Shown: one piece after another, positions 17,435-26,364 of the stretch
Numbering within the stretch: the stretch's first letter is position 1
Layout: each line of letters starts with the position of its first letter
Assembly: GCF_000016065.1 (NCBI RefSeq)
Contig: NC_009092.1
Coordinates: forward strand, 1,364,001 to 1,428,000
Length of the DNA: 64,000 nucleotides
Source of the DNA: Shewanella loihica PV-4
GTDB lineage: Bacteria; Pseudomonadota; Gammaproteobacteria; Enterobacterales; Shewanellaceae
Direction: 5' to 3'
Made by a program: the position numbers and the translations under genes
Notes under the pieces: model-generated
What the model saw: the letters and a program-made list of their open reading frames with translations, nothing else
What the model was told of the DNA's origin: nothing
Databases searched by the model: none

Positions 17435-18538
17435 ATGGCACTACACAGCATAGAAGCGATTATCGAAGATATCCGTCTGGGTAAGATGGTTATCTTGATG
17501 GATGACGAAGACAGAGAGAATGAAGGCGACCTGATCATGGCCGCTAACCTAGTGACGCCCGAGGCGATCAACTTCATGGCCACCTATGGCCGTGGCCTCA
17601 TCTGTCAGACCATGACCAAGGCGCGCTGCGAGCAGCTCAACCTGCCGCTGATGGTGAGCAACAACAATGCCCAGTTCTCCACCAACTTCACCGTGTCTAT
17701 CGAGGCGGCCGAAGGGGTGACCACTGGTATCTCGGCCTATGACAGAGCCGTTACCGTACAGGCCGCCGTGGCCCGTGACGCCAAGCCGTCGGATATCGTG
17801 CAGCCAGGTCACATCTTCCCACTGATGGCCCAAGAGGGCGGGGTGCTGATCCGCGCCGGTCATACCGAGGCGGGTTGCGACCTGGCCCGTCTGGCAGGCC
17901 ATGAGCCGTCGGCGGTGATTGTCGAGATCCTCAACGAAGATGGCACCATGGCGCGTCGTCCAGATCTTGAGGTGTTTGCCGAGAAGCATGGCCTCAAGAT
18001 AGGCACCATCGCCGATCTCATCGAATACCGTAACACCAAGGAAACGACAGTGGTGCGCGAGGCCAAGTGCAAGCTGCCGACCCGTTTCGGCGAGTTCAAC
18101 ATGATCACCTACCGCGACACCATAGATAACCAATTGCATTATGTGCTGGTGAAGGGTGAAGTTCAGGCTAACGCTATGGTGCGTGTGCACCTGCAAAACA
18201 CCTTCAATGATCTGCTGCACTCTGAGCGCGATGAGAAGCGTAGCTGGCCGCTGGAAAAAGCCATGGCGCGTATCGCCGATGAAGGCGGCGTCTTGGTGGT
18301 GCTGGGTCATCAGCAGAGCAACGAAGAGTTGGTGGCCAAGGTGAAGGCCTTCGAGGCGGAAGACAAGGGGGAAGTCGGCGCACCGGCGCAGTGGCAAGGC
18401 ACCTCACGTCAGGTGGGTGTGGGCTCGCAGATCCTGGCCGATGTGGGCGTGACCAGCATGCGTCTGCTCAGCTCGCCTAAACGTTACCATTCGCTGTCGG
18501 GTTTCGGCTTGGAAGTAACTGAATACATTGCAGAATAA
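17435..18538 (+). CDS. ribBX: 3,4-dihydroxy-2-butanone-4-phosphate synthase fused to a degenerate GTP cyclohydrolase II-like domain (RibBX)
   Basis: The N-terminal ~200 residues are a complete RibB, which makes DHBP, the four-carbon precursor of riboflavin, from ribulose 5-phosphate. The acidic metal-site motif [15 protein letters not shown] and the later [16 protein letters not shown] are intact. The C-terminal ~165 residues resemble RibA (GTP cyclohydrolase II), including the ending [20 protein letters not shown]. However, the zinc-binding stretch of genuine RibA (Cys-Leu-Thr-Gly-Asp...Arg-Cys-Asp-Cys) is absent; the region reads [20 protein letters not shown]. This is the RibBX arrangement described for Shewanella and other Proteobacteria, usually annotated RibBA. 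GTP cyclohydrolase activity is therefore not expected, and a separate ribA should exist elsewhere in the genome. Confidence 0.93.
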   Translation: MALHSIEAIIEDIRLGKMVILMDDEDRENEGDLIMAANLVTPEAINFMATYGRGLICQTMTKARCEQLNLPLMVSNNNAQFSTNFTVSIEAAEGVTTGISAYDRAVTVQAAVARDAKPSDIVQPGHIFPLMAQEGGVLIRAGHTEAGCDLARLAGHEPSAVIVEILNEDGTMARRPDLEVFAEKHGLKIGTIADLIEYRNTKETTVVREAKCKLPTRFGEFNMITYRDTIDNQLHYVLVKGEVQANAMVRVHLQNTFNDLLHSERDEKRSWPLEKAMARIADEGGVLVVLGHQQSNEELVAKVKAFEAEDKGEVGAPAQWQGTSRQVGVGSQILADVGVTSMRLLSSPKRYHSLSGFGLEVTEYIAE

Positions 18539-18661
18539 GTTAGTCTGCTTGTAATTCATCGAATTGAGTTAAATTGCATGGGGATCAACGCGGTGGGCTG
18601 TGGTATCATACCGCCTCTTTTTTCCCGTGCCGGGTTTGTTAAGCTAATTTAGGTAAGATAA

Positions 18662-19138
18662 ATGAACGTAGTTCAAGGTAATATCGAGTCGAAAAACGCC
18701 AAAGTGGCCATAGTGGTTTCACGTTTTAACAGCTTCGTGGTTGAAAGTCTGCTAGAAGGCGCGGTGGATACATTGAAGCGCTTCGGTCAGGTCGCCGACG
18801 ACAACATTACCGTTGTCCGCGTACCGGGTGCCGTAGAGCTGCCACTGGCAGCCCGTCGTGTGGCGGCAAGTGGTAAATTTGACGGCATCATAGCGTTGGG
18901 CGCCGTGATCCGTGGTGGTACGCCACACTTTGATTTTGTTGCAGGCGAGTGTAACAAGGGGCTGGCTCAAATAGCGCTTGAGTTCGACCTTCCTGTGTCA
19001 TTCGGTGTATTGACCACAGATACCATTGAACAAGCTATCGAGCGTTCTGGTACTAAGGCGGGTAACAAGGGCGGCGAAGCGGCACTTGGTCTGCTAGAGA
19101 TGGTCAATGTTCTGCAAGAACTAGAACAGCAGTTGTAA
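18662..19138 (+). CDS. ribH: 6,7-dimethyl-8-ribityllumazine synthase
   Basis: Penultimate enzyme of riboflavin synthesis (158 residues). It condenses DHBP with the RibD product to give the lumazine used by RibE, and normally forms a 60-mer or pentamer. Family motifs are visible: [17 protein letters not shown] at the N-terminus, [24 protein letters not shown] with the catalytic His, and [12 protein letters not shown] 123-bp gap separates it from ribBX; it contains a short palindrome (GGTAT/ATACC near 18602) followed by a T-run that may act as a weak terminator. nusB starts 14 bp downstream, so ribH-nusB are cotranscribed, as in E. coli. Confidence 0.97.
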   Translation: MNVVQGNIESKNAKVAIVVSRFNSFVVESLLEGAVDTLKRFGQVADDNITVVRVPGAVELPLAARRVAASGKFDGIIALGAVIRGGTPHFDFVAGECNKGLAQIALEFDLPVSFGVLTTDTIEQAIERSGTKAGNKGGEAALGLLEMVNVLQELEQQL

Positions 19139-19152
19139 GATTAGGAACCAAG

Positions 19153-19557
19153 ATGAAACCTTCAGAGCGCCGTAAAGCCCGTCGTCTAGCGGTACAAGCT
19201 ATCTATTCATGGCAGCTAAGCGGCAATAATGTTGCCGACGTGGAGCATGAATTTCTCACCGAGCAGAAGATCGATGGCGTCGACGTTAGCTATTTCCGTG
19301 AATTGCTATCAGGCACCACGACCAAATCGGCTCAGTTGGATGAGTTGATTATGCCTCACCTCGAGCGCCCGTTCGATGAGGTTTCGCCTATCGAGAAGGC
19401 GGTGCTGCGCATCGCGACCTACGAGCTGACCTTCCGTAAGGATGTGCCTTACAAGGTAGCCATCAACGAGGCTATCGAGCTGGCCAAGGCCTTCGGGGCC
19501 GAAGATGGTCACAAGTTCGTTAACGGCATTCTCGACAAGATAGTCGCTAAAAAGTGA
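19153..19557 (+). CDS. nusB: Transcription antitermination factor NusB
   Basis: All-helical RNA-binding protein (134 residues). With NusE/S10 it binds boxA and supports antitermination of rRNA operons. It starts [24 protein letters not shown], the arginine-rich RNA-contacting helix of the family, and contains the conserved [21 protein letters not shown] and FVNGILDKI near the end. An AGGA lies just before the start. It is followed by a terminator, which separates the ribH-nusB unit from thiL-pgpA. Confidence 0.97.
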   Translation: MKPSERRKARRLAVQAIYSWQLSGNNVADVEHEFLTEQKIDGVDVSYFRELLSGTTTKSAQLDELIMPHLERPFDEVSPIEKAVLRIATYELTFRKDVPYKVAINEAIELAKAFGAEDGHKFVNGILDKIVAKK

Positions 19558-19564
19558 TACAATT

Positions 19565-19590
19565 AACGGCGTCCCAGGATGCCGTTTTTT
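19565..19590 (+). terminator. Intrinsic terminator after nusB
   Basis: A long stem with one wobble pair: AACGGCGTC (from 19565) pairs with GATGCCGTT (to 19586), with a small central loop, followed by a T-run to 19590. Confidence 0.88.
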
Positions 19591-19673
19591 ATATTCAGGT
19601 TTAGCCTCGACGTCGCCTTCGTTCGCTCGATGTTGTCTTCGCTTAAAAGTGTGCTAGCTGATTAACCCTTACT

Positions 19674-20645
19674 ATGGTTCTTAAGACTGTGAAAGAGTTT
19701 AAATTAATCGATCATTTCTTTGCTAACCTTGGCCAGACCCGCCGCGATGTGCACCTGGGGATCGGCGACGACTGCGCCCTGGTCCAGCCCGCCGAGAACA
19801 AGGTGATTGCCATCTCCTGCGACACCCTGGTTGAAAATGTACACTTCTATGCCGACATGCCCGCCAAGGCACTGGGTTACAAGGCGCTGGCGGTTAACCT
19901 GTCGGATCTCGCCGCCATGGGCGCAGAGCCCGCCTGGATGACGCTTGCCCTTACCCTACCTGAGGTGGATGAGACCTGGCTGGAGGAGTTTAGTCAGGGA
20001 CTGAATGAGGCGGCGCAGTATTACGGCGTTGCCCTGGTGGGCGGCGATACTACCCGCGGCCCCAAGTCGATCACCATCACCATCAATGGCCAAGTGCCAG
20101 AGGGCAAGGCCCATACAAGGGGCGGCGCCAAGAATGGCGACTGGATCTATGTGACCGGCTCCCTCGGTGATTCGGCCGTGGGGTTGGCGATTCTGGGTGA
20201 TAAGCTCAATATCGACGGGGAGGCGAGGGAGTATTTTATTCAACGCCACTATTTCCCAACCCCAAGAGTGCTTGCGGGTCAGTCGCTTAGAGGATTGGCC
20301 TCGAGCGCCATCGATCTCTCCGATGGTTTTGTCTCGGATATCGGTCATATCCTCAAGCGCTCGGCGGTGGGTGCCGTGGTGGATGTGGATCGTCTGCCCC
20401 TGTCGGCTCAGATGCGTGAATCTTTGGCTGAGACCGAGGCGCTGGGTTATGCCCTAACGGGTGGTGAGGATTACGAGCTGCTGTTTACCGTCCCGGAGGC
20501 TCAACGTGGCGCGCTGGAGACGGCCCTGGCCCATGCCGGTGTGAGCTTTACACAGGTTGGTCAGATCGGCACTGGCGATAAGCTGCGCCTCATCAAGGAT
20601 GGCGAGCCCTACACACCGACTCAATTTGGTTTCGAGCACTTTTAA
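19674..20645 (+). CDS. thiL: Thiamine-monophosphate kinase
   Basis: ATP-dependent kinase (323 residues) that phosphorylates thiamine monophosphate to thiamine pyrophosphate, the last step of coenzyme synthesis. It belongs to the PurM/ThiL fold. It shows KEFKLIDHFF at the N-terminus, the ATP/metal motif GIGDDCALV, then NLSDLAAMGAEPAW, GGDTTRGP and the C-terminal GGEDYELLFT. The true start may be GTG 19689, which would begin at KEFKLIDHF as in other ThiL proteins; neither start has a strong RBS. pgpA follows with a 2-bp gap, so the two genes are translationally close, as in E. coli. Confidence 0.95.
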   Translation: MVLKTVKEFKLIDHFFANLGQTRRDVHLGIGDDCALVQPAENKVIAISCDTLVENVHFYADMPAKALGYKALAVNLSDLAAMGAEPAWMTLALTLPEVDETWLEEFSQGLNEAAQYYGVALVGGDTTRGPKSITITINGQVPEGKAHTRGGAKNGDWIYVTGSLGDSAVGLAILGDKLNIDGEAREYFIQRHYFPTPRVLAGQSLRGLASSAIDLSDGFVSDIGHILKRSAVGAVVDVDRLPLSAQMRESLAETEALGYALTGGEDYELLFTVPEAQRGALETALAHAGVSFTQVGQIGTGDKLRLIKDGEPYTPTQFGFEHF

Positions 20646-20647
20646 AC

Positions 20648-21142
20648 ATGCAGTTATGGTCGACCGATCCGGTTCTTAAAAAGCTTTCTCTAGCAAACCC
20701 TGTTCATTTCCTGGCCCTGGGCTTTGGCGCAGGCCTCGCCGCTAAGGCGCCTGGCACCTTCGGCACCCTGGCGGCAATTCCCCTTTATCTACTCATGGCC
20801 GGGCTGCCCCTGGGCTGGTATCTGGGACTGACGCTCCTTAGCGTGCTTGCCGGTTTCTATATCTGCGACAAGGCCTCTAAGGATATGGGAGTACATGACC
20901 ACGGTGCCATCGTCTGGGATGAGGTCGCGGGCCTGCTTATTACCCTTATTGCCGCACCAGCGGGTTGGCTCTGGGTGGCGGTTGGCTTCGGGCTATTTCG
21001 CTTCTTCGACATCCTCAAGCCCTGGCCCATCAAGGTACTGGATGCCAAGGTGCATGGCGGTATCGGCATCATGATAGATGACGTGCTCGCCGGTGTGTTT
21101 GCGTTTTTGTGCCTGCAGGGAATTGTCTACCTGGTTGGATAG
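20648..21142 (+). CDS. pgpA: Phosphatidylglycerophosphatase A
   Basis: Inner-membrane lipid phosphatase (164 residues) that dephosphorylates phosphatidylglycerol phosphate in phosphatidylglycerol synthesis. Family motifs are present: NPVHFLALGFGAGLAAKAPGTFG, then DHGAIVWDEVAGLLITL with the acidic metal ligands, and FDILKPWPIKVLDAKVHGG, followed by IMIDDVLAG. Several hydrophobic segments cross the membrane. It is the last gene of the thiL-pgpA pair; a stretch of 11-bp tandem repeats lies 28 bp after the stop. Confidence 0.95.
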   Translation: MQLWSTDPVLKKLSLANPVHFLALGFGAGLAAKAPGTFGTLAAIPLYLLMAGLPLGWYLGLTLLSVLAGFYICDKASKDMGVHDHGAIVWDEVAGLLITLIAAPAGWLWVAVGFGLFRFFDILKPWPIKVLDAKVHGGIGIMIDDVLAGVFAFLCLQGIVYLVG

Positions 21143-21169
21143 TAATTGGCTTGTCCAATTGTCATAAAG

Positions 21170-21213
21170 TTCAAATTGAGTTCAAGTTAAGTTCAAAATT
21201 AGTTCAAATTAAG
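21170..21213. repeat. 11-bp tandem repeat, four copies
   Basis: Four adjacent 11-bp units: TTCAAATTGAG, TTCAAGTTAAG, TTCAAAATTAG, TTCAAATTAAG. The period is close to one helical turn, so the A/T tracts are in phase and the DNA may be bent. It lies downstream of pgpA and upstream of the GFA-family gene. Confidence 0.8.
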
Positions 21214-21351
21214 TCCCGAGTGTCGAAGGCCACTGCGCCAAGACAGTCAGGATTTTTGTTTTTAGCACAGCAGCAAAAATTTGATTTGTTGCTGCGCTGA
21301 CTGCATGCTCAGTTTAACTTTTAGTTGCTTTCAGGCAGGAGGAGACAGGTT

Positions 21352-21789
21352 ATGGATGATGAGAGCCTTAATCAAAACAGCTCGGACGTTGAGTATAGTG
21401 GCAGCTGTCTTTGTGGCGGCGTAGCTTTTAGCTTAGTGGGTCGTTTCGATGCTTTCTATTTGTGTCATTGTAACCGTTGTCAAAAGGGCACCGGTTCGCT
21501 GCATGGGGCCAACCTGTTTTCCAATCATTTGGCCCTTGACTGGCGGCGTGGCGAGGCCTTGCTGCAAACCTTTCAAGTAGCGAATACTCGGCACAAGCGA
21601 TGTTTTTGCAAGGTGTGCGGCTCGCCTATGCCTTATCGGCTGGAGGCGTTAAATATGGTCGTGGTGCCTGCAGGCTGTCTGGATGTCGAGGTGCCCATTA
21701 CGCCGATGGCAAAGCTGTTTATGGCAGATCGGGCGAATTGGGGGGAGGAGGTCCAATCTGTGCCGGGTTTCGATCGTCTACCGGAATAA
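21352..21789 (+). CDS. GFA-family (glutathione-dependent formaldehyde-activating-like) zinc protein
   Basis: Small cytosolic protein of 145 residues with the GFA/CENP-V fold. Zinc-binding cysteines are visible as SCLCGGV, CHCNRCQKGTG and CFCKVCGSPM, in the usual order. Family members were named after a protein proposed to speed reaction of formaldehyde with glutathione, but the substrate of most members, including this one, is unknown. I start at ATG 21352 because a strong GGAGGAG lies before it; an upstream in-frame codon at 21325 would place the RBS inside the gene. It stands alone between the pgpA repeats and a convergent minus-strand gene. Confidence 0.87.
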   Translation: MDDESLNQNSSDVEYSGSCLCGGVAFSLVGRFDAFYLCHCNRCQKGTGSLHGANLFSNHLALDWRRGEALLQTFQVANTRHKRCFCKVCGSPMPYRLEALNMVVVPAGCLDVEVPITPMAKLFMADRANWGEEVQSVPGFDRLPE

Positions 21790-21880
21790 CATTTTAGCGC
21801 TAAAATTTTTTGGCGTTAGACATCCCCTGAAGCCGGTCAGGGGATGAGCTGTGATGAAGGAAAAAGAAACTGTAGGCTCG

Positions 21881-23086
21881 TTATTCTGGTGAGCTATCCC
21901 TAGGTTTTTCGTCATTGGCCTCAGTCACCATCCCTGCTGAGATGGCAGGAGCTGTTAAGCGGGTAACAAGCTCGGCGCGCAGCGATTCCACCTTGTTAGC
22001 CGTTGCCTGATAACTCTCGAATGAGGAGATGCCAGAGCAGAGGATAAATTTCCCCATGGGATTGTAGGCGTACTCTTGCAGGGTCGATAGCGAGAGATCG
22101 TTAGGGCACTGTTTGATGCTTGCCTTGCCGCTTAAGATATCCGCATAACGGTTAGCGGTATCCTGTTGCTGCAACAGCGGCATGAGCAGGGTTTCGATAA
22201 CCTTAGTGGTAAAATCGGCCTTTTCACCCGCCTCAAAAGATTGTGTCATCTTAGTCAGGAAGTGCCACTCGCCACGTTTGGCTCGATCAAGGGCTAGCAC
22301 GTCTCCTGGAATAGGGGCCAGCCAGAGGCTAGGTAAGCTAGTATCCTCATCCTCTGTGCGCATTTGACTGATGAGCAGCTCACCCAGTTTCATGTGTTGT
22401 TTGAGCGCCGAGATGGCTAGGAGTTTATTGCCCAGCATGTTGATCTGCATCGCGGTCTGCTGCCAGAACTGCATATCTTTGTTTATGGCGGTGATGAGGG
22501 AGGCTGAATCCGTGCCATTGATGTAGGCATCGACAAGAAACAGCTGCTGTGCGGCGATCAGATGTTGCATAGGTAGCAGATCGCTATACATGTTGAAGCG
22601 GGTATCATCCTGCCATTTGCCGAGGGAGAGCAGGGTGCTATAGCGCTCAATTAGCCAGGCAAAGTCATCGAGTGTGGCCTTAAGTGTCTCTGGCTCGGCG
22701 AATAGGGGAGCACACTCATCGAGATAGTCTTCTTGTTTGAGGCAAGTGGGAATACCCCATTCGGGGCGCTCGAATTTTTCATGTGCCGTCTGTGTTGGCC
22801 TTTGCATGGCTTCTAGTTGTCTGAGCGCCTGATAGCGTTCAAGTCCGAGAGCCATGGGGTCATTGTCTTTCGGCGCATCGAAACCCATGGCATAAAGATA
22901 GGGGTTGTTTTCCAGGTGCTGACTCAAGGCGGTCTCTTCGGCGTTCACCTGCTCAAGAAAGGCGCTGGCCTGCGCTGATGGCGCGCTATCTTGTAGATTA
23001 ATTAGCAGCAAGATGAGATAGCCGCCGACGGGAATGAGTAGCAGGGTAAATAAAATCCATTTCAGGGCACGAAAAAAGTGTCGCAT
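21881..23086 (-). CDS. Hypothetical membrane-anchored protein
   Basis: A 401-residue protein I do not recognise. Residues 10-30 form a hydrophobic segment (KWILFTLLLIPVGGYLILLL) that is either an uncleaved signal anchor or a signal peptide; the rest is expected in the periplasm. The remainder is rich in Leu, Ala and Gln and looks mostly helical, without repeats. Several cysteines are spaced through it (ECAPLF, TCLKQ, IKQCPN, ILCSG) and could form disulfides. The C-terminus is charged and disordered-looking (EANDEKPRDSSPE). The gene is monocistronic, converges on the GFA gene and is followed upstream by recN on the same strand, 200 bp away. Codon use looks like its neighbours, so it is not obviously foreign. 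Confidence 0.75.
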   Translation of the reverse strand: MRHFFRALKWILFTLLLIPVGGYLILLLINLQDSAPSAQASAFLEQVNAEETALSQHLENNPYLYAMGFDAPKDNDPMALGLERYQALRQLEAMQRPTQTAHEKFERPEWGIPTCLKQEDYLDECAPLFAEPETLKATLDDFAWLIERYSTLLSLGKWQDDTRFNMYSDLLPMQHLIAAQQLFLVDAYINGTDSASLITAINKDMQFWQQTAMQINMLGNKLLAISALKQHMKLGELLISQMRTEDEDTSLPSLWLAPIPGDVLALDRAKRGEWHFLTKMTQSFEAGEKADFTTKVIETLLMPLLQQQDTANRYADILSGKASIKQCPNDLSLSTLQEYAYNPMGKFILCSGISSFESYQATANKVESLRAELVTRLTAPAISAGMVTEANDEKPRDSSPE

Positions 23087-23288
23087 TTCAAATTCTTGTG
23101 GCTTTTAACTTAGTGTCGACGGCAAAGGCCTCAGTTTATCAGAGTCTCTTCGCTGTGCAACAGCGTTACATTGGCGGCGCAATAGGCTCGTCTCAGAGGT
23201 GCTTATGAAATGAAAAGCGCGGCTAAAATATTGCCGCGCTTGCTCTCGTTAATCTACTCAATGGCTGTCAATGTCAGGGCTCATCGGT

Positions 23289-24950
23289 CTAGCCTTGCAG
23301 TAACTCCTTGGCGTTGGCCAGAGTATTGTTGGTGATGACATCACCACCAAGTAGGCGCGCCAGCTCTTCGATACGCTGTCCCTTGTCCAGCGGCACCATG
23401 GAAGTCTCGGTTTGTCCTGCCTTGCTCTGCTTGTTGACGAACATATGCTGATGACCATTGCCGGCGACCTGAGGCAGGTGGGTCACACACAGCACCTGGG
23501 TGGACTCGCCCAGGGCGCGCAGCATCTTGCCCACCACGGCGGCGGTCGGGCCTGAGATCCCCACGTCGACCTCGTCGAAGATGAGGGTCGGGGTGGCGAC
23601 CTTCTTGGCGGTGATCACCTGGATGCCCAGACCGATACGCGACAGCTCGCCGCCCGAAGCTACCTTGGCGATGGGTTGCAGCGGCTGACCCGGGTTGGTG
23701 GTCACCTGAAACTCCACAGTATCGCAGCCGTTGGGCGACATCATCTCGGGGTTGAACTGCACGTCGATGATAAACTTGCCCTTGGGCATGCTGAGCTCAT
23801 GGATAGAGCGGGTAACCTGCTTGTCCAGCTCCTTGGCGTAACGCTGGCGGCTCTGGCTGAGCTTCTGGGCGTGGGCGATGAAGCTCTCGCGGCAACTCTC
23901 GAGCTGCTGGGCGATCTCATCGAGCTTCTCCTCATCCGAATCCAGCTCGCTCAGCTCCTGGCTTAGTGCCTGATGATGCTGATAGAGATCTTTGGCGTTC
24001 ACATGGTGCTTACGTGCTAGCATCATGATCTTCGACAGGCGCTGCTCTAGGGCGGCAAAATGTTCCGGGTCCAGCTCCAACTTATCTAAGTAACGTTGTA
24101 GCTCACTGCTACTCTCCTGTACCTGGATCAGGGCATCGTTAAGCATGTTACCCACCCCTTTGAGTTCAGGATCGTAACCTTCGAGCTCTTGGGCCTGATC
24201 CAGACTCATGTTGAGCAGCGATTCTATGGCGCCCTCTTCATTATCCTGTAGAAGGTAGAGGGTGCGCTGGCAGGCTTGGATCAGGGCAGTGCCGTTGGCC
24301 AGTTTCTTATGCTCGGCCTCTATCTCATCGAACTCTTCTTCGCCCAGGGCGAATTCGTCGAGTTCTTCGACCTGATATTGCAGCAGCTGCTTGCGGGCGA
24401 TGCGCTCATGTTGCGACTGCTGTAGCTGGCTCAGCTCCTTTTGGATCAGCTTAAAGCGCTGGTAGCTGGCGCTACAGGCCTCGAGCAACATCTTGTGGTT
24501 GGCATAGCTGTCGAGCAGAGTAAGTTGATGCTCACTCTTTAACATGGCGTGGTGGGCATGTTGGCCGTGAATGCCGATAAGTTGCTGGCCCAGGGCACGC
24601 ATCTGGTTGAGGGGCACAGGGTTGCCGTTGATGTAGGCGCGTGAGCGACCGTCGCTGCCTATGGTGCGGCGTAGGATACATTCGTCGTCTAGCTCAAGGT
24701 CATTGTCTTCTAGCCAACGTTTGGCCAGCGGGATATCGTTGAGGGCGAAGCGGGCACTGACTTCGGCCTTACTGGCGCCCGGTCTGACGGTATTGGCATC
24801 GGCGCGATTGCCCAGGCATAAGCCTAAGGCATCGATGGCAATCGATTTTCCCGCGCCGGTTTCGCCTGTGATGCTGGTCATCCCAGACTTAAAGTCGAGT
24901 TCTAAAAAGCGGACAATGGCAAAGTTATTGATGCTGAGCTGACAAAGCAT
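23289..24950 (-). CDS. recN: DNA repair protein RecN
   Basis: SMC-like ATPase (553 residues) that acts at DNA double-strand breaks and is one of the most strongly SOS-induced proteins. The N-terminus shows the ABC head with Walker A GETGAGKSIA near residue 30. A long coiled-coil region follows (about 150-370, rich in Glu, Gln, Leu). The C-terminal half of the ATPase has signature ASGGELSRIGLGI and Walker B TLIFDEVDVGISG. The length matches E. coli RecN. Two LexA boxes lie 22 and 44 bp before the start codon, so DNA-damage control is directly visible. Confidence 0.97.
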   Translation of the reverse strand: MLCQLSINNFAIVRFLELDFKSGMTSITGETGAGKSIAIDALGLCLGNRADANTVRPGASKAEVSARFALNDIPLAKRWLEDNDLELDDECILRRTIGSDGRSRAYINGNPVPLNQMRALGQQLIGIHGQHAHHAMLKSEHQLTLLDSYANHKMLLEACSASYQRFKLIQKELSQLQQSQHERIARKQLLQYQVEELDEFALGEEEFDEIEAEHKKLANGTALIQACQRTLYLLQDNEEGAIESLLNMSLDQAQELEGYDPELKGVGNMLNDALIQVQESSSELQRYLDKLELDPEHFAALEQRLSKIMMLARKHHVNAKDLYQHHQALSQELSELDSDEEKLDEIAQQLESCRESFIAHAQKLSQSRQRYAKELDKQVTRSIHELSMPKGKFIIDVQFNPEMMSPNGCDTVEFQVTTNPGQPLQPIAKVASGGELSRIGLGIQVITAKKVATPTLIFDEVDVGISGPTAAVVGKMLRALGESTQVLCVTHLPQVAGNGHQHMFVNKQSKAGQTETSMVPLDKGQRIEELARLLGGDVITNNTLANAKELLQG

Positions 24951-24972
24951 GATGACATCCTTTTACAAAGTA

Positions 24973-25010
24973 CTGTATTCATGCACAGTATATACTGAAT
25001 TTTTATACAG
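24973..25010 (-). promoter_or_regulatory. Two LexA (SOS) boxes upstream of recN
   Basis: CTGTATTCATGCACAG (24973-24988) matches the CTGT-N8-ACAG core exactly. CTGAATTTTTATACAG (24995-25010) matches except one base. Their starts are 22 bp apart, about two helical turns, so two LexA dimers could sit on the same face. E. coli recN also has multiple boxes. Confidence 0.88.
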
Positions 25011-25100
25011 TAAATACCTGTGTGCTTTTTACCCATGAAAATAAGTTTTAGGCTCTGCAGTCCGACAAAACAAGCCTGTCCATTAAAACAAGCCTATCCG

Positions 25101-26069
25101 TTATAAAAAGCTTGCGGTGCCCGAGTCCAGCCAATGGTGCAGTAGCGGAATGGTGGCAAAGCTGATCACTATCCCCAGGCTGATGGTCTGGGCGCTACTG
25201 GTGGCACCTACGTTGAATCTGTGGGCCAATAGGTAGACGCTGGCGGCGGTAGGCAGGGCTGCTAGAATTACCCCCATCTGTAGCAGTTGTCCGCTAACCC
25301 CTAAGGCGCCCAGGAGCAGATAGGCCAGCAGGGGCTGTAGCAGTAGCTTACTCAGGTTAAGCATGGCCAGCTCGGCAAGGCGTGACTGAATGCCTGCGGC
25401 GTTTCTGCCTCCCTGGTTGGCCTTGCACAGCACCATGCCGATGGCGAACAGGGCGCAGGGGCTGGAAGTCATGCCAAATTGCCGGATGATCTCGGCGATG
25501 GGGCGGTACAGCTCTATATGAGCGGCAGATATCGCTACGCCGGCCAGGCTTCCCAGTATGATGGGGTTTTGAATGAGGGCGAAAAACACCGTCTTGAGTG
25601 CGCTGTCTGTCTGTCCCTGAAACAGCGCCATCTGGGCCAGCACTATGGCAAATACGGTTACCGATAAAAGGCTGGCTAAAGCGGCAGCGGCCAATGCTAG
25701 CTGATCCCCGGGAAACAGCATCATCATCAGCGGAATGCCGATGAAGGAGGTGTTACCAAAGGTGGTGTTGAGGGCGCGAATGGCCGCCAGGGGTTTATCC
25801 TTGGGCTGTAACCAGAGTGACAGCAGGCCGGTGAGCAGATAGATGAGGGTCATGGCCAGGCTGTAGCCGCCAATAAATCCCCAGTTGGCGATCTCTTCGA
25901 TTGGGGTCTCTGCCAGCACTATCATCATGATCGCCGGAAAGGCGATGTAATAGACATACTGATTAAGGACGTTGTCGCTGCCCTCGGGCAGTAGCCGTGC
26001 CTTTTGCACGACAAAGCCGGTGACCATGATGCCAAACACGACAAAGAGTGGCGAGAGAGTGGTTAACAT
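25101..26069 (-). CDS. AEC-family transporter (auxin efflux carrier-like)
   Basis: Inner-membrane protein of 322 residues with about ten predicted hydrophobic helices arranged as two five-helix repeats, typical of the AEC (PIN-like) family. It opens MLTTLSPLFVVFGIMVTGFVVQK and contains the family's NTTFGNTSFIGIPL motif near the middle, with LIQNPIILGSLAG in the inverted repeat. Bacterial members export or import organic acids such as malate; the substrate here cannot be inferred. It is monocistronic and lies between recN and the yjaG pair, on the same strand. Confidence 0.88.
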   Translation of the reverse strand: MLTTLSPLFVVFGIMVTGFVVQKARLLPEGSDNVLNQYVYYIAFPAIMMIVLAETPIEEIANWGFIGGYSLAMTLIYLLTGLLSLWLQPKDKPLAAIRALNTTFGNTSFIGIPLMMMLFPGDQLALAAAALASLLSVTVFAIVLAQMALFQGQTDSALKTVFFALIQNPIILGSLAGVAISAAHIELYRPIAEIIRQFGMTSSPCALFAIGMVLCKANQGGRNAAGIQSRLAELAMLNLSKLLLQPLLAYLLLGALGVSGQLLQMGVILAALPTAASVYLLAHRFNVGATSSAQTISLGIVISFATIPLLHHWLDSGTASFL

Positions 26070-26166
26070 AGGGAGACGACTTCCTTGGCTTGGATCCGAG
26101 CGGTGATTTAACCGAATACGCCGTTAGGGTATCACTTTGCCCGCCGCGTCCCTATAACGCTAAAGT

Positions 26167-26361
26167 CTAATGCTTGGGGCCGGAGCGCCGATGGAGTGGC
26201 TTAGGTGGCGGCAATATCCCCAACTCCTGATAGAAATGGATCTGGCGCCTAAGCTCAAACAGGGAGCCGACGCGTCGCTGCTCCCCTATGGTGAGGCACC
26301 AGGTATTTGTTAACCCATCTGGGTTGGTGAGCACAAATCCCTGGTAGATAAGTTTGCGCAT
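26167..26361 (-). CDS. Small hypothetical protein downstream of yjaG
   Basis: Protein of 64 residues that I do not recognise. It starts 3 bp after the yjaG stop codon, so it is almost certainly in the yjaG transcript and possibly translationally coupled. The sequence is basic, has no membrane segment, and ends with PPPKPLHRRSGPKH. No family motif is visible. The tight spacing and plausible composition support a real gene, but the RBS is weak. Confidence 0.6.
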   Translation of the reverse strand: MRKLIYQGFVLTNPDGLTNTWCLTIGEQRRVGSLFELRRQIHFYQELGILPPPKPLHRRSGPKH

Positions 26362-26364
26362 GGG

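Noticed and set aside
17549..18397. 282-codon minus-strand frame opposite ribBX
   Set aside because: Shadow of ribBX; no independent support.
14884..18661. FMN riboswitch in front of the riboflavin genes
   Set aside because: The conserved RFN core was looked for upstream of ribD, ribBX and ribH and was not seen.
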